Source of the DNA: Pagrus major
Taxonomy: Eukaryota > Chordata > Actinopteri > Spariformes > Sparidae
DNA: 64,000 bases
Direction of reading: 5' to 3'
Assembly: GCF_040436345.1 (NCBI RefSeq)
Contig: NC_133223.1
Coordinates: forward strand, 22,593,613 to 22,657,612
The position numbers and the translations under genes were made by a program. Under the pieces are notes generated by a model. It did not search any database, had not been told where the DNA came from, and saw only the letters and a list, made by a program, of their open reading frames with translations. Positions 44,513 through 56,500 of the stretch are shown here, piece by piece (within the stretch, counting starts at the first letter, position 1; each line of letters begins with the position of its first letter).

Positions 44513-47500
44513 CATTGAGTTTTATTTACAGGATGACTAAAACGTCAAAGGACGTAGAAGTGGTTTCGTGGATTATTTCTCCTCACACGTTTATCTGTGA
44601 GGTCTGAAACAAGATGGATTGTGTTCTCTCTAAATGGAGGTGTGGACTCACAACACACATTCAATATTTGTTTTGCCTTATTGAATTCACCGCAAAACAG
44701 ATGCCCGACTGTGGATTTTTTCTAGGGATAGACCGATTATCGGCCTGGCTGATGATGGGGGCTGATATGCAGCGTTTTTCCAATTATCAGCATCTGTCAG
44801 AGTGCCGATAAAATAAACTCATTTAAAAATGTGGAACTTTGTTTCTCGTGCAACATGCAACCATCTAGCTGTTTTCTGTTTCACCATTTGCCTGCCTGGA
44901 GTCTGCATTTGGGTCCTTTATTGTGTATCCTTAACAATCAACTTAAATGTTCTTCGTAAATACTATATGATCTTTCTGAATTTGGAGCATCATCTAAAAC
45001 GTGCAGGACAGGGTCGATGATTAAATCTCGCTTTTTATTTATGTTTTACACAGAGTCCCACCTATTTCTGGAATCAGGGTTGTAGCTCCTCAGTTGTGAT
45101 GTAAGGAGTTTTAATTTGTCTTATGTGGTAGTAAATCAATACTTTTTGCGATTTGAAGTGTTGATGAGACAAAATAAGGTATTTGAAGACAACATGTTGG
45201 GCTTTAGAAAATAGTAACAGGCATTTTTCTTCATTTTCTTACATCTTTAAACCAAATAATTAACTGATTAATGAAGAAATCCATACGCAGATTGTACATT
45301 ATGGATTATGACGTCTTAGTTGGTCAAATTCTTTCTTCAGATATGACAACAGGCTGCACCAATCAGTATTCAAAGACGTATTTCATGAGCAAGAGCTGCA
45401 ATTTTCATTTTTCGGAAACCAGTTTTTGTCTTGTCTTCATGCACCTCGGCAAGTAGTTTCCCATAATTCACTTTGCAAAATAAGTATAAGTTAGTGCACT
45501 CAGCTCCTGATTATACATGTGGAGAAAATGATAGAAGTTGCACTAAAATAGTAAGACGTCTAATTATTCTATTAGAGAAAATGTGCTCTGGAAACATTAT
45601 TATCTATTTCAACAAAGGACCTTTCACAGTTTGACTGTTGAATGTTGGCTGATAATGGTTATTCATGAGGGTGAGGCTCACCTTCTCTGCTTTGGGTGCG
45701 AGGGCGCCCTGGGTGCTGACGTGGGAGGGGCCCGGCAAAGGCGGCTGCAGGGGGCCGGCTGAGTCCCCGTTGAGCAGCACCGCTGACACGTTAGGAGGCG
45801 TGAGGCAGGAGAGGGGGGAGGAGAGGGGCAGGAGGGGCCGTGAGGCAGGTGAAGAGAGGGGCGAGGGCCCTAAGCTGGGTCCCGGAGACACCATGGAGAG
45901 AGGACGACCCGACTGGCCGGGGCAGCGTGAGGGGGAGGAACTCTGTGGACGCAGGGGGGAGAGGGCCACTGTGGGGCGCTCTGGACTTCCAGCAGGAGGA
46001 CTGTGGACTGAGAGAGACACAAACACACATGTGAGGATGATTGTAAGAGGCTTTTAATGAAGTAGCCATCAGTCATCAGCAGTCAGGCTGGACAATTCAT
46101 CGATACTATATCATTATTATGATATGAGACTTTATCATCTTATATGACTCTGGTCTGTAGGTCTGTCTGGTCCACCTGCTGCTGCATGAATACACTTTAT
46201 GTTCAGTACTGTCAGACACTTAAAGGAGACTTATAATGCTTTTTTGTTTTTTCCTTTGCTTCAGTGTGTTATATAGGTTCTTGTGCATGTTAAACATCTT
46301 GGCGGTTAAACGGTCAAAGTCTGCACCAACAGAAACTCTTCTCTCCCACAGAAAACGCTGCCCCTCAAACACCTCATCAGTAGTCCTGCCTTTAATTCTG
46401 TGACTTTGTGACATCACGCTATGTCACCATGTCACACACATACATAATTCATGCCTAGCAGCTATGTTTGCATGTCAGAATTGATTTAGCACAGCTGCTC
46501 TGTTGCTGTTGGCTAAAACAGAGCGTTTCAGACAGAGGGGGACACAGTGCTGCTGCATTGGACAGTATGAGAAAACTGGTGTGTTTTTTGAGCATTAAAG
46601 CATATTCTAGTAGTAACCCAAAATAAAATGATGAACCTGAAAATGAGCATAATATGTCTCCTTTAACACTATTATAAAAACAAATGCACTTTCAATGTAT
46701 GTAGCCTCTCTGTTGGATTGTTTTCCCAACTTTAGATTACTGTTATATCTATTTCTATATACTATGTAATACAAAATGCAATTACTTGATAGGCTCTACT
46801 GCTTAAGTCATAAAGGCTTAAGTTTAAGGCTGAGAAACACAAGAGACTCAGTAGATAAACGCAGTTATTTACAAATTACTTATTTAATGTGTGGAGTTTA
46901 ATTCGCCTCACTGGCACATCTTTGTTCTGACTAAAACGGACATCCACAATAAGAACAGGCCAATCTGAGAGGATGAGATCCAAAATGTGTTGCTAAAAAT
47001 ATTAAAAAATAGAACAAGCTGTGAAAAATCTAAACTTAACTCGAGGATCTAATTCTGAAAAAAACCCTTTTAGAAACAAAAACTGGCTGCGATGTCCTGA
47101 GTTTGGAGCTTTTCTCAGCCTTTAATTTGTATGAGTACATTTGGTGCCCATGAGGATACAAGTACACAGAAATACACACCCACATAAGCATGCGTGCACA
47201 CACACGCACACGGACACACACACACACACACACACAGGGTTGCGAGCCACCTGCTCTTCCACACTGCAGTACTCAGGCAGAAATCCATAGAGAGGCGCAC
47301 TGGTCATGTGATAAAACCACTAAACGCCAGAACTATGCACATACTTTATCTTGTAATGGAGACCAGATGTGTGTGTCTGTTTGTGTGTACGTGAGAGAGA
47401 GAGCCAGAGAGAGAGAGAGAGGGAGAGAGAGAAGGGAAGAGGTGGACAGAGAGAGGCATGAAGCTCTGTCATTACGCCTCCATAAAACAAAAAACAGTGA

Positions 47501-50500
47501 TGTCATTCAGATGTGTGTTTGTGTGAATACGTACGTGGGAGACCACATGTCCTTGTGTGTGTGTGCGCGTGCGTGTGTGTGTTATTCTTGGCAGTGTTCT
47601 CACAGTGCGTACTCTCAAAAGAAACCTTTGCCATTATTTTCTCAGAGGGAGAAAGAAACCATACAAAAGGAAGGAGAGAAAGGGATGCAGGAGAGACAAA
47701 TGGGCTCTTAGTGGGGAACAAGGCCAATATGATGTAGAGACAGGTGTGAGTGTTGGTGAGAATTGTGTGTGCGTGTGTGCACGCATGGCAGGAACCAACA
47801 GTACTACTGTATGGTGTCTTGTGTGCGCAGCGTATGTGCACAGCTTTTATGTTTGATTGCATGTTGTAACACTGCAATTGTGCTAGATTATTGCAATTCT
47901 TCCACTGCGAGGTACAGTATGTTCTTGTAGCTGTTCTGCAAGAGTGGTTATGTTCAGTGATGATTCAGTGGGGTCGTACAGTGCAGAGGGAAGGTAAGAG
48001 TGTGGACGGGCGCATGATGCCTGCTTCCAACATCACAGGGCTTCACATCCTGTCTCGAAAACATCCTAAACACTGGCAGGGAAGGCATTTTGCTAATACA
48101 GACAATATGACAATCCTCATATTGTTGCAGCATTTCATTGTATCTCAAACATATTCTCTGCCCTTTGCTTGTTCTTCTCTATTGAGCTCAACTTTTTGAA
48201 CGACTCCAGTTCCAGAAGTGAATATTCCTTTCATTCACTCTATGGCCACTTCAGAAAATCATTATATAAAGAGTTTTAAGCCTCAGAGCAAAAGACATGC
48301 GTTTTTTCCTCCACTGCAGGAATCTGCCTCGCCGTCAGTGTGCGCCCAGCTAACTTGAATAGGGATAAAGGGATTTAATCATGCAGCTCCTCTCTGACTT
48401 TCCAAATTTTATTGGACCGAATGGATCAAATTCTGCAGATGTGGTGACACTCAAAAAAATGTATCCATCATTTTACAGACACTTTTTTCACAATGTTAGC
48501 TTATGGGAAAAAGTCTTTTTGGGCCACAGTGCACATCATGATGATGTAATTACATGGCCACTACGAAAATTGGCTTCAAAGCCTGGTGCTCTTCCTGGCG
48601 GCTTGGACCTGACTTTTGCAGGTACACTTCAGGACTGTGGTAAGTGTAGTGGGGCTTTTCAGCCAGCAATTTTGCCAACCGAGTCAAACCAAGCCACGCC
48701 AAATTGCATTTCCATCACCAGTTTTATCACACCGAGTTGAGCTGAGCTGCGCCTGGGATGGACCATCTCTGGAGTGGGGCCAAAGCCCCTCCGCCCTCCG
48801 CTGTGGTGACGTCTCGCGACCACGGCTTTTCCATGACAACCCCCATCTCTCCCTCAAACAAGCGTGTGTTGTGAGACTCAACTCATGTCTATGCAGGAAA
48901 CCTGAGAGACTCTGTGCGTTCAGCTCCCACTAATATTGGAGCTTCTTACTTCTTCTTTGTTGTGTTTGAAGTTTAGTCTCCAGTGTCCCTATTCGTACTT
49001 TTCGATATCTGCTGTTTGATCATATTCATTTTCAGCTGTTTCAGTTCCACAGAGCCTCTTTAAAACTCCTGTCCTGGTCTGTGGGGCCTTTAATCTACAA
49101 CAATGCATCATATTTAAAAAGTTGATCATATCTATGTAAAATCAAAGAAGCAACAACATGATAACGGTTAAACAAATGTAGTGAAGTATAAAGTTTTCCT
49201 CTGAAATGTACTGGAGTAGCACAAATTGTTTATACGTAACACAAGTACCTCAAATTTGTACTGAAGTGTGGTACTTGAGTAAATGTACTTCAGTAAATGT
49301 TTCTGTTACAGTCCACCACTGATGACAGCGTCCTCAGGAAATTGTTTTCCTTGTTCCCAGCCTAAAAAGAGCCCTGACATCAACGCCCTTTAAAAATAAA
49401 TTGGAACTGAAACTACTGCGAGCCAACACCACTGGCCGACCTCATTAATGCTCTTGGGGCTGAACGGGAGCAAATTCCTGCAGCCAGGTTACAAAATCTT
49501 GTGAAAGATGCTGTTACAGCAGCATGTTAATGCCCATGGTTTTAGAGAGCTGCTCAACAATCCCAATGATTTAAGACTCCACAAACGTTTACAACTAGTA
49601 AGTAAGTGAACGCAACTAACTGGATCTCATTCTTGTTCATTTTGTGCAATCCTCAAAAGTTGGATGATTGCCCAAAATGAACAAGAAGATGATACATTCT
49701 TATGATGATGACTGAAACTCATCCTTCTCATTCATTTTGGGCTATCATCCAACTTTTCAAAGCTCTGATTTTTACAGCATTGACGAAAATGGAGGTTAAG
49801 GAGGCTGCTCTGAGCATATGCCAGCAAATTTTCACTACTTGAATTAATGACTGATCAATATTCTATTATTCTGTAATCAGAGACCAAGAGGGCTAAAATG
49901 CTGCAAGGTCCCAAATGATTTGGACTCCTTCAGGCCTGCAGGCTAGTGAACAGTCTTATCACAGGGCGTGATACTGCAGAGCATGAAGCTGAAAGAATAC
50001 CAGAGACAGAGACATCTTCATGTGATTAAATGCTTTGTTTTAACATTCCTCTGGAGAGATGCAACATCGTTCACCTCTCCTTTCACATTTCTTTCTTTCT
50101 TGGTCAAGATAATTATAAATATTTTACTTGTTTCCTCTTGGTGGGGCTCTGCCATTATGTTAATTTATGATAATCAGGGATCGTGTGATTTGGGTGGATC
50201 AATAAACTGCAACAAAACTTCTGAATTTTTCAAAAAAATGCTTAATAATTAAAACACATTATGTGTATTTCTGCTGTGTGTTCCTGCTCACCCAGCTGCA
50301 TTGAGGTGCGTGCCTGGTTAACCGTGTGCTGACTGGAGCGCAGGCAGTTCTTCAGCTGGGCGGCGGCAGTTTGCGGCGAAGAGGCGGGACTGTTGGCAGA
50401 GTTGGTTGAGTTTACCAGCGGGGTGGAGGGTCGGGATGAAGAGGGCCCCGGGGAGCTTGGGGACGAAGGGTCGGAGATTTTACTCCCCGCCTGACTGCAC

Positions 50501-53500
50501 CCACTTCCTCCTCCACCAACTGGACTGGACAAACACGAGCCCCGAGAAGCACCAACTCCAAATGGAGCCCTGCGGAGAAGAGAGTGGAGAGAGATGTTAC
50601 AAAAAAGCATTTTGATTTAGAAACAGGGGTTTGACTCAAATATGTCAACAACCTTTCTGAAGGATTGCCATGACATTTGGAACAGATATACCAACACATG
50701 GTGCCCAAATGATGAATCCTAATGATCTTGTTGATCCATCTGCTTTTCCTCTAAAACAGTGTTCTTCAATCCTGGTCCTGAGGGCCTCCTGTCCTGCATG
50801 TTTTTAATGAATGACACACCTGATTTAAATTAATGTGTCGTTATCAAGCCTCAGCAGAGCTTGATGACAGGCTAATCACTTGAATCAGGCGTGTTGGAGC
50901 AGGGAAACAACTAAAATGTGCAGGACAGGAGGCCACAAGGACTGAAGAACACTGTTCTCACGCCACCATGAGGTGGTGAGTATTGCTGGGCGACAAGCCT
51001 TAAAATAACATTGCAATATTATCAATATAATGATACATGCAGTGTTGTAAAAAAGTACCCCACAGTCATACTTGAGTAAAAGTAAAGATATCATGTTTAC
51101 ATATTACTCTGGTGAAAGTCAAAGTCACCTCTACAAATATTTAAAATATAAATATATATACATGTATGTATAGCCTATACTATATTCTATGGGTCAGCTG
51201 ATTATAGGATCTCACTTTCAGCATTTTTCTGTCTTTTTCTTTTTAAATCTGATTTCTTTTAAAAATTTCACGACTTTCGCACTGCTGCAGCTAGTAACTA
51301 AAGTTATCACAAAAATGTAATGGAGTAAAAAGTACAAGATTTGCCTCCAAAATGTAGTGGAGCGTACGCTTTGTGTTCAGTGCTAAGTAGCGAATCCTAG
51401 CATGCTAACAAGCTAAATGATGCTTTTGAACATGGCAACCAATATACCTGCTTATTACGTTAACACTGTCATCATGTTAGCATGCTGTGATGTTAGCATT
51501 TGTTCAAAGCAACGCTTTGTCTGAGTCCAGCCTCACAGCGCTGCTGTAGAATGTGTACAACAAGATGTTAATAGCCGGTGTTTAGTCCATAATAGCAGAG
51601 CAGGAGCTGCAAACAGTATTATTATCCTCTGTCAAAGTGAGTGATCTCGGTGCTTTTATCTGGCCGGTGGATCAGCACGACACAGTGTCCCACTGTAACA
51701 TATATGGAGCTGCAGGCTGCAGAGTGCTGAATGGCAGAACAGTGAGCTGAATATTATTGACTCGACAGTATTCACACTCTTATGGCTGCCCATCGACTTC
51801 CTGTCGCACACACACAGAGTTATGGCTTTCTTTTTGTGTGTATGTGAACCAATGGACACAGTGAAGTCATTCACAGATTCTTTGATTTAATGTGCTCTAT
51901 AGGCAGCACGCACATAAACTCTAGTTTTAGCTGCTTTTTGTGTTTGTTGGGTTTTAAAACATGACTTGTAAATGTCCATACAGGTATTTCAGGCTACTAT
52001 CAGTAACTTGAAGACATTATACAATTTTATATGAGAAGACAATCATACATAAGCAAAACTTTGTTGCTGAGGCCTCTGAAGCAGCATTCATTCCGTTATG
52101 ACGTGTTAAAAATCTTGATTATGGACCAAATCAAGTGCAACAAAAACAGTCACTCCCGCTCTGGCAGTTGTTTTGCATCGTGGAGAAATGTGAAATCAGA
52201 AAACTTGTCTGTTTCTGTTGTTATTTCCAGCCAGAACCGTAACATTTAAACTATATATAGTAAAACACAGTGGTCAGACCTGTCTGACGCTCGGCCAAGG
52301 AGGTTCAGTTTTCAACCTTGTCTTTTGGTTGGTTGGTTTGTCAGCAGGATTATACAAAAACTACTGAACAGATATCCACGAAACTGGGGTGGAGGATGCA
52401 TCTCTGCCCTGAATAGACCCCGTTAACTTCTGGTGCAGATCTGGATAAAGGGATGGATCCAGGATTTTTTTTTCGAGATAGGGTGTTTTTTTTGTTGTTA
52501 ATTCCTGGATCCATTCTGGGCAGAGACGCATCCTCCACTCCAGTTTCGTGAAAATCCGTTCAGCAGTTTTTGTGTTATCCTGCTGACAAACCAACCAACC
52601 AACCGACCAACCAACCAACCAACCAACCAACACAGGTGAAAACATAACCTCCACGGCGGAGGTAACAAACATTGTGATTGGTTCTATAGAATCCAAGATA
52701 ACATAAACCCAACAACATTCATGAATTCTTACAAGGAATCTGAGGAAATTGTCAAACTTTGATAATAAATTCCACAGTGAATATGTAAATATTCAATCTG
52801 CATTTCAGAAAGATTGACATCCCTATTTGGCCGCCTGGTCGAACTCTACAAATTGTGTGTATGTGAGAGTGTGTGTGTGTGTGTGCGTGCATCTTTGGCA
52901 GCCTCTCATTATCATATTGAGAAATTTCTGAGCTGCACTGCAGACAAAGGAGGGGGGAGAGGTAAGGAGGGAGAGAGGGAGGGAGGGGAGGAGGAAGAAG
53001 GAGAGGGTATGCTTGCGTAAAAATAACAAATTGCCTCTCATTTGATTACTCGCCCATCCTGTCCTTCTCTCTCTCTCTCTGCTTCTCTCTCAGATTGCAT
53101 AACTGCAGAGTGTGAAGCAGCCATTCATATCCACTGGAGAGGGACACCTGCTGTGTTTGCAGCCGTTTCATCTCTTTGTATCATTTTCTTTTTCTTTTGC
53201 TTTCTCCGTCTCCTTCTACCTCCTCCCCACCCTGCTGCTTTCTCAACTACCTTCCATTTCAATTTCTTCCCATCCTTCTCCACCTCTTTCCACCTTCTTC
53301 GCCTTTTGTCTTTCTCCTCCCCGTTCAGTCTCTTACCCTCCTTTCTCTCTCTCACGCTTTCTCTGTCTATGCTCTATCTTCCTCTTCATCTTCTCATTAT
53401 CTTTCTCCCTCTACTTTGTTTCTCTTTCTATTATTCTTGCTTTGATTTTCTTCCGCTCCGTCTTTTTCTCTTTCTGCATCATGGAGCAGAATACAGATTA

Positions 53501-56500
53501 GATGAACAGCCACTGCAAATGTTTTCACGCATACGGGAATAACGAGGGTAATTAAATTGCCCAATATGATTTTGGTGCACTCATTTTTCTGTTTTATTTG
53601 GTTTTAACAGCTATGAGTTACAGTGTTTAGGATGATGAGAATCATTATGATGATGATGATAATGAGCTACGTTGAGTATGTGGTAGCCCAACAGAGCCGG
53701 CATCGACTGACTGCTGTTTTGTATTTAACATTGTGTTTAACTTGGTGAACAGGGTGGAATCTTTAACTAACAGATATCACCATGAAACTCCCCAAGTTCA
53801 TTACTCACAATAAGACGATTTTTTTTTGTATTACAAGTTTCCTCAAAAATAAAGTTTACATATGCAAATGAGGCATTATCTAATTAAATATGCACTGATT
53901 TGTATACGTTTCCAGAAATCTGAATGTTGGATATAGCCAGGTTCAAAATTGTTGTTTTATTTTGTTGACACATTAGAGTCAAATGTTTTCACTTAAGCAT
54001 AAGAGATCTATTTTTTTTATTATCATTCCATAAATCAGAAAATACTGGCAACAGACATAAAATCTATTTTCTGCATGTTTTTTATGAGCAAATGTTATGT
54101 AAATCAGGCTATGAATAAAATATGAACAACACCCTCGGTGAAAATCTTGACTGACTATAGTCAGGAATGAAATTGGAAAGTTTGGTGGATGTATGTGCTA
54201 CTGAAGGGAAGATTTCTGGCTCTGAGAATGAGATATGTATTGTAAAAGTCCAGTTTTTAGAAATGAAAATAAAACACTACAGGGGTAAAAAAAAAATTGA
54301 TTGATTGATATTTTGTGTTTAAATATGCAGATGAGGCTATCTAATTACCTCTGCCAAGGAAGTTATATTTCCACCTGTGTTCGTTTGTTGGTTTGTGCGC
54401 AGGATTACACAAAAACTACAGAACGGATTTCTATGAAGCTTGGATGGGAGATGAGTCTCAGCCCAGGATACACCCCATTAACTTTTGATGCGGATCCATT
54501 TATTTTCTCACTTTCTTTAAAATTGCAAAATAAGGTTATTTTTGTCATTTCGTAAATCACTCAGGAAATAATGCATGGATCTTGATGCAAAAAATCAGGC
54601 ATATTAAGGTGGCTGGTATCTATGAGTGAGTACAATTTGATGCAGATAAAGGGCACTGTTGGGCCGTGGCGGAGGTATGTGCTCTACTCAGTGCTATTCT
54701 AGTTAAATATGCAATAAGTTGCAAATGTTCAGGACAGAAATATGAATTAATATGAAGACGTAGATGTGTATTTTGGGTGATTTCTTTCCACATGTTTCAC
54801 AGGCAAGTTTCACATTGTGTCTTAAAATGAGTTGTTTTGTCAGCCAAATCAGCGAAAACAGATTTTTAAGATTTTATCTTGTCGTTTTGCAAAAACAGAT
54901 CCAACCTTTTCAAAAGGATTAGACTGATTTAAACTGCTTTTCACATTGTAACACCTAAAAAGTGAAAAGGGACATGATTCACAGTAGTTTACAGCTCCTT
55001 ACTGGTAAGCACTTCTCAGACTATGCTTCTGGTTGGAAAAAATAATTTTGGTAGTTTTACTGGCCTAAAGTAGGAAGAACACATTATAATCACCAGCATG
55101 AGGAATACAGTACCTGCAGATTGCGGCTCCGCCAACTCAAGCCAGAAAAATTGCTTTTTGGGGCGTGCCTTTGAGAAAGGAGGCACAGTGAGTACGTGGA
55201 AACACATGCGCAATCATATCCCATAAGAAGGAGCAAAATTGCACCGCTCAGCCTGATTTGTATGCCGGTTCAGTCGGAGCCGGGAAATTACCAGGAAAAA
55301 AATTACAATGCAAATTACAACGGCTGTGTAAGCGTTTCCACCGCCTTTATGTGAGGACAAAATTAGGGGCCTTAGTCTGATTGTATTGCACTGCTGGGTT
55401 CACGTGAACAATCGAAATGAACTGAGTGATGGATGGAACACAGGTTTGAAATGCAAAAAGAGAAGGAACATTCCTATGTTTATAACCTTTTTTGCAGTTT
55501 TTATTTCACACTTGGTTTGGCAATCTAAATGTCCATTTTCCATTCAGATAAAGCCCCTTTGAACTGAATTGAATTGAATTTCGAAGAAAAACTCCCTGAC
55601 CACCTCTGTCGACCCAGCAGCCCTCTCACCTGGATGAGGTAGTTTATTATGTTCCCGAAGAACAATGAGGCTGTTCACATTTGGCATCAACATCCATCCT
55701 GAGTGATCCGATCAAAAGTGGACAGCTTTAGGTCAGTTCACACCTGGCATGCATCTCGACATACGTATACCATATTTTATAGACAAAGGAAGAAATATCT
55801 TCATGTGTACCATTTGCTGAATTAACACGTAGGCTCTAACAGTTAAGAATTTCTTGTAGAAGGCGTTTCACAATGTTTATAAAGTCTCTCCTTACTCCTC
55901 AACTCACAGAATTGATAGATCTTTTAAGGGAGTTTGGGGACTTTCTTCATGGGTGTCACAACGTTGCCTATATTGGTTACTGTTTTTGTAAATTTGACAT
56001 GTTTACCATCAATAAAATGTTGCCGTCTTTCATAAACTAATTGTAAATGATGAAAATCAGTTGAAATAGTGTGTTCAAACAGCTCCCTTTGGAATTTGTA
56101 TCAGCATATTTCCCTCCAGCATCCCCATGCCCAAGCCTGAGCTCACTGACCTGGACACGGGGGTGACGTAGTTCCCTGGGAAGACACCGGAGGCAGCGGT
56201 TCTCAGCGAGGTGCCTTTGAACCACCCGTCTTGGCACTTCTCTGTCACCCGATACATCTCCCCTTTCCTAAGTTCAAGCTCGTCAGCCTTCTGGGGCTTG
56301 TAGGCGTATAGAGCCAGATATCTGGTGAACAGACAAGATGTGAAAGTGAGTGAAACAATAAAGTCTGCAGGAAATATCAAGAAGCTCTTCACTAAATACC
56401 AATTTTCTCCCATGTGGATTACCCCTAATGTGTATTATGCAAAGTAAGCAAAGCTATTACAAATGCATAATGCAAATAAATGAATGAATAAAACAAATGG

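Larger units (their letters stand above)
36137..45681 (-). other. sh3rf3 intron, 9.5 kb
   Basis: No additional coding exon recognised; the flanking exons join in frame. It holds transposon copies at 39735-40055, 40190-40630, 42722-43040 and from 44723, a purine-rich tract at 41160-41400, a CA/TA microsatellite at 44478-44512, and partial mobile-element-like sequence around 36720-36905. The rest appears unique. Confidence 0.6.
46008..50291 (-). other. sh3rf3 intron, 4.3 kb
   Basis: Contains the MITE at 46220-46666, CA/GA microsatellites at 47195-47236 and 47395-47440, dispersed-repeat sequence around 48400-48960, a hAT-like fragment at 49175-49321 and a hairpin at 49631-49686. No additional exon recognised. 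Confidence 0.6.
50570..56150 (-). other. sh3rf3 intron, 5.6 kb
   Basis: Rich in mobile elements: 50757-50954, 51040-51365, about 51390-51550, 52291-52664 and 54344-54705, plus the polypyrimidine tract at 53050-53480 and a repeat end with TTCACACCTGGCATGC at about 55670-55760. No exon recognised. Confidence 0.6.

Noticed and set aside
47190-47711. 173-codon plus-strand frame
   Set aside because: Runs through CA, TG and GA microsatellites; composition is repeat-derived.
49435-49530. Short reading ending [16 protein letters not shown], reminiscent of a Tc1-like transposase tail
   Set aside because: Too short and without the catalytic region; similarity from memory only, so not listed as an element.
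53042-53542. 166-codon plus-strand frame rich in Ser/Phe/Leu
   Set aside because: Translation of the polypyrimidine tract; overlapping frames are equally open.
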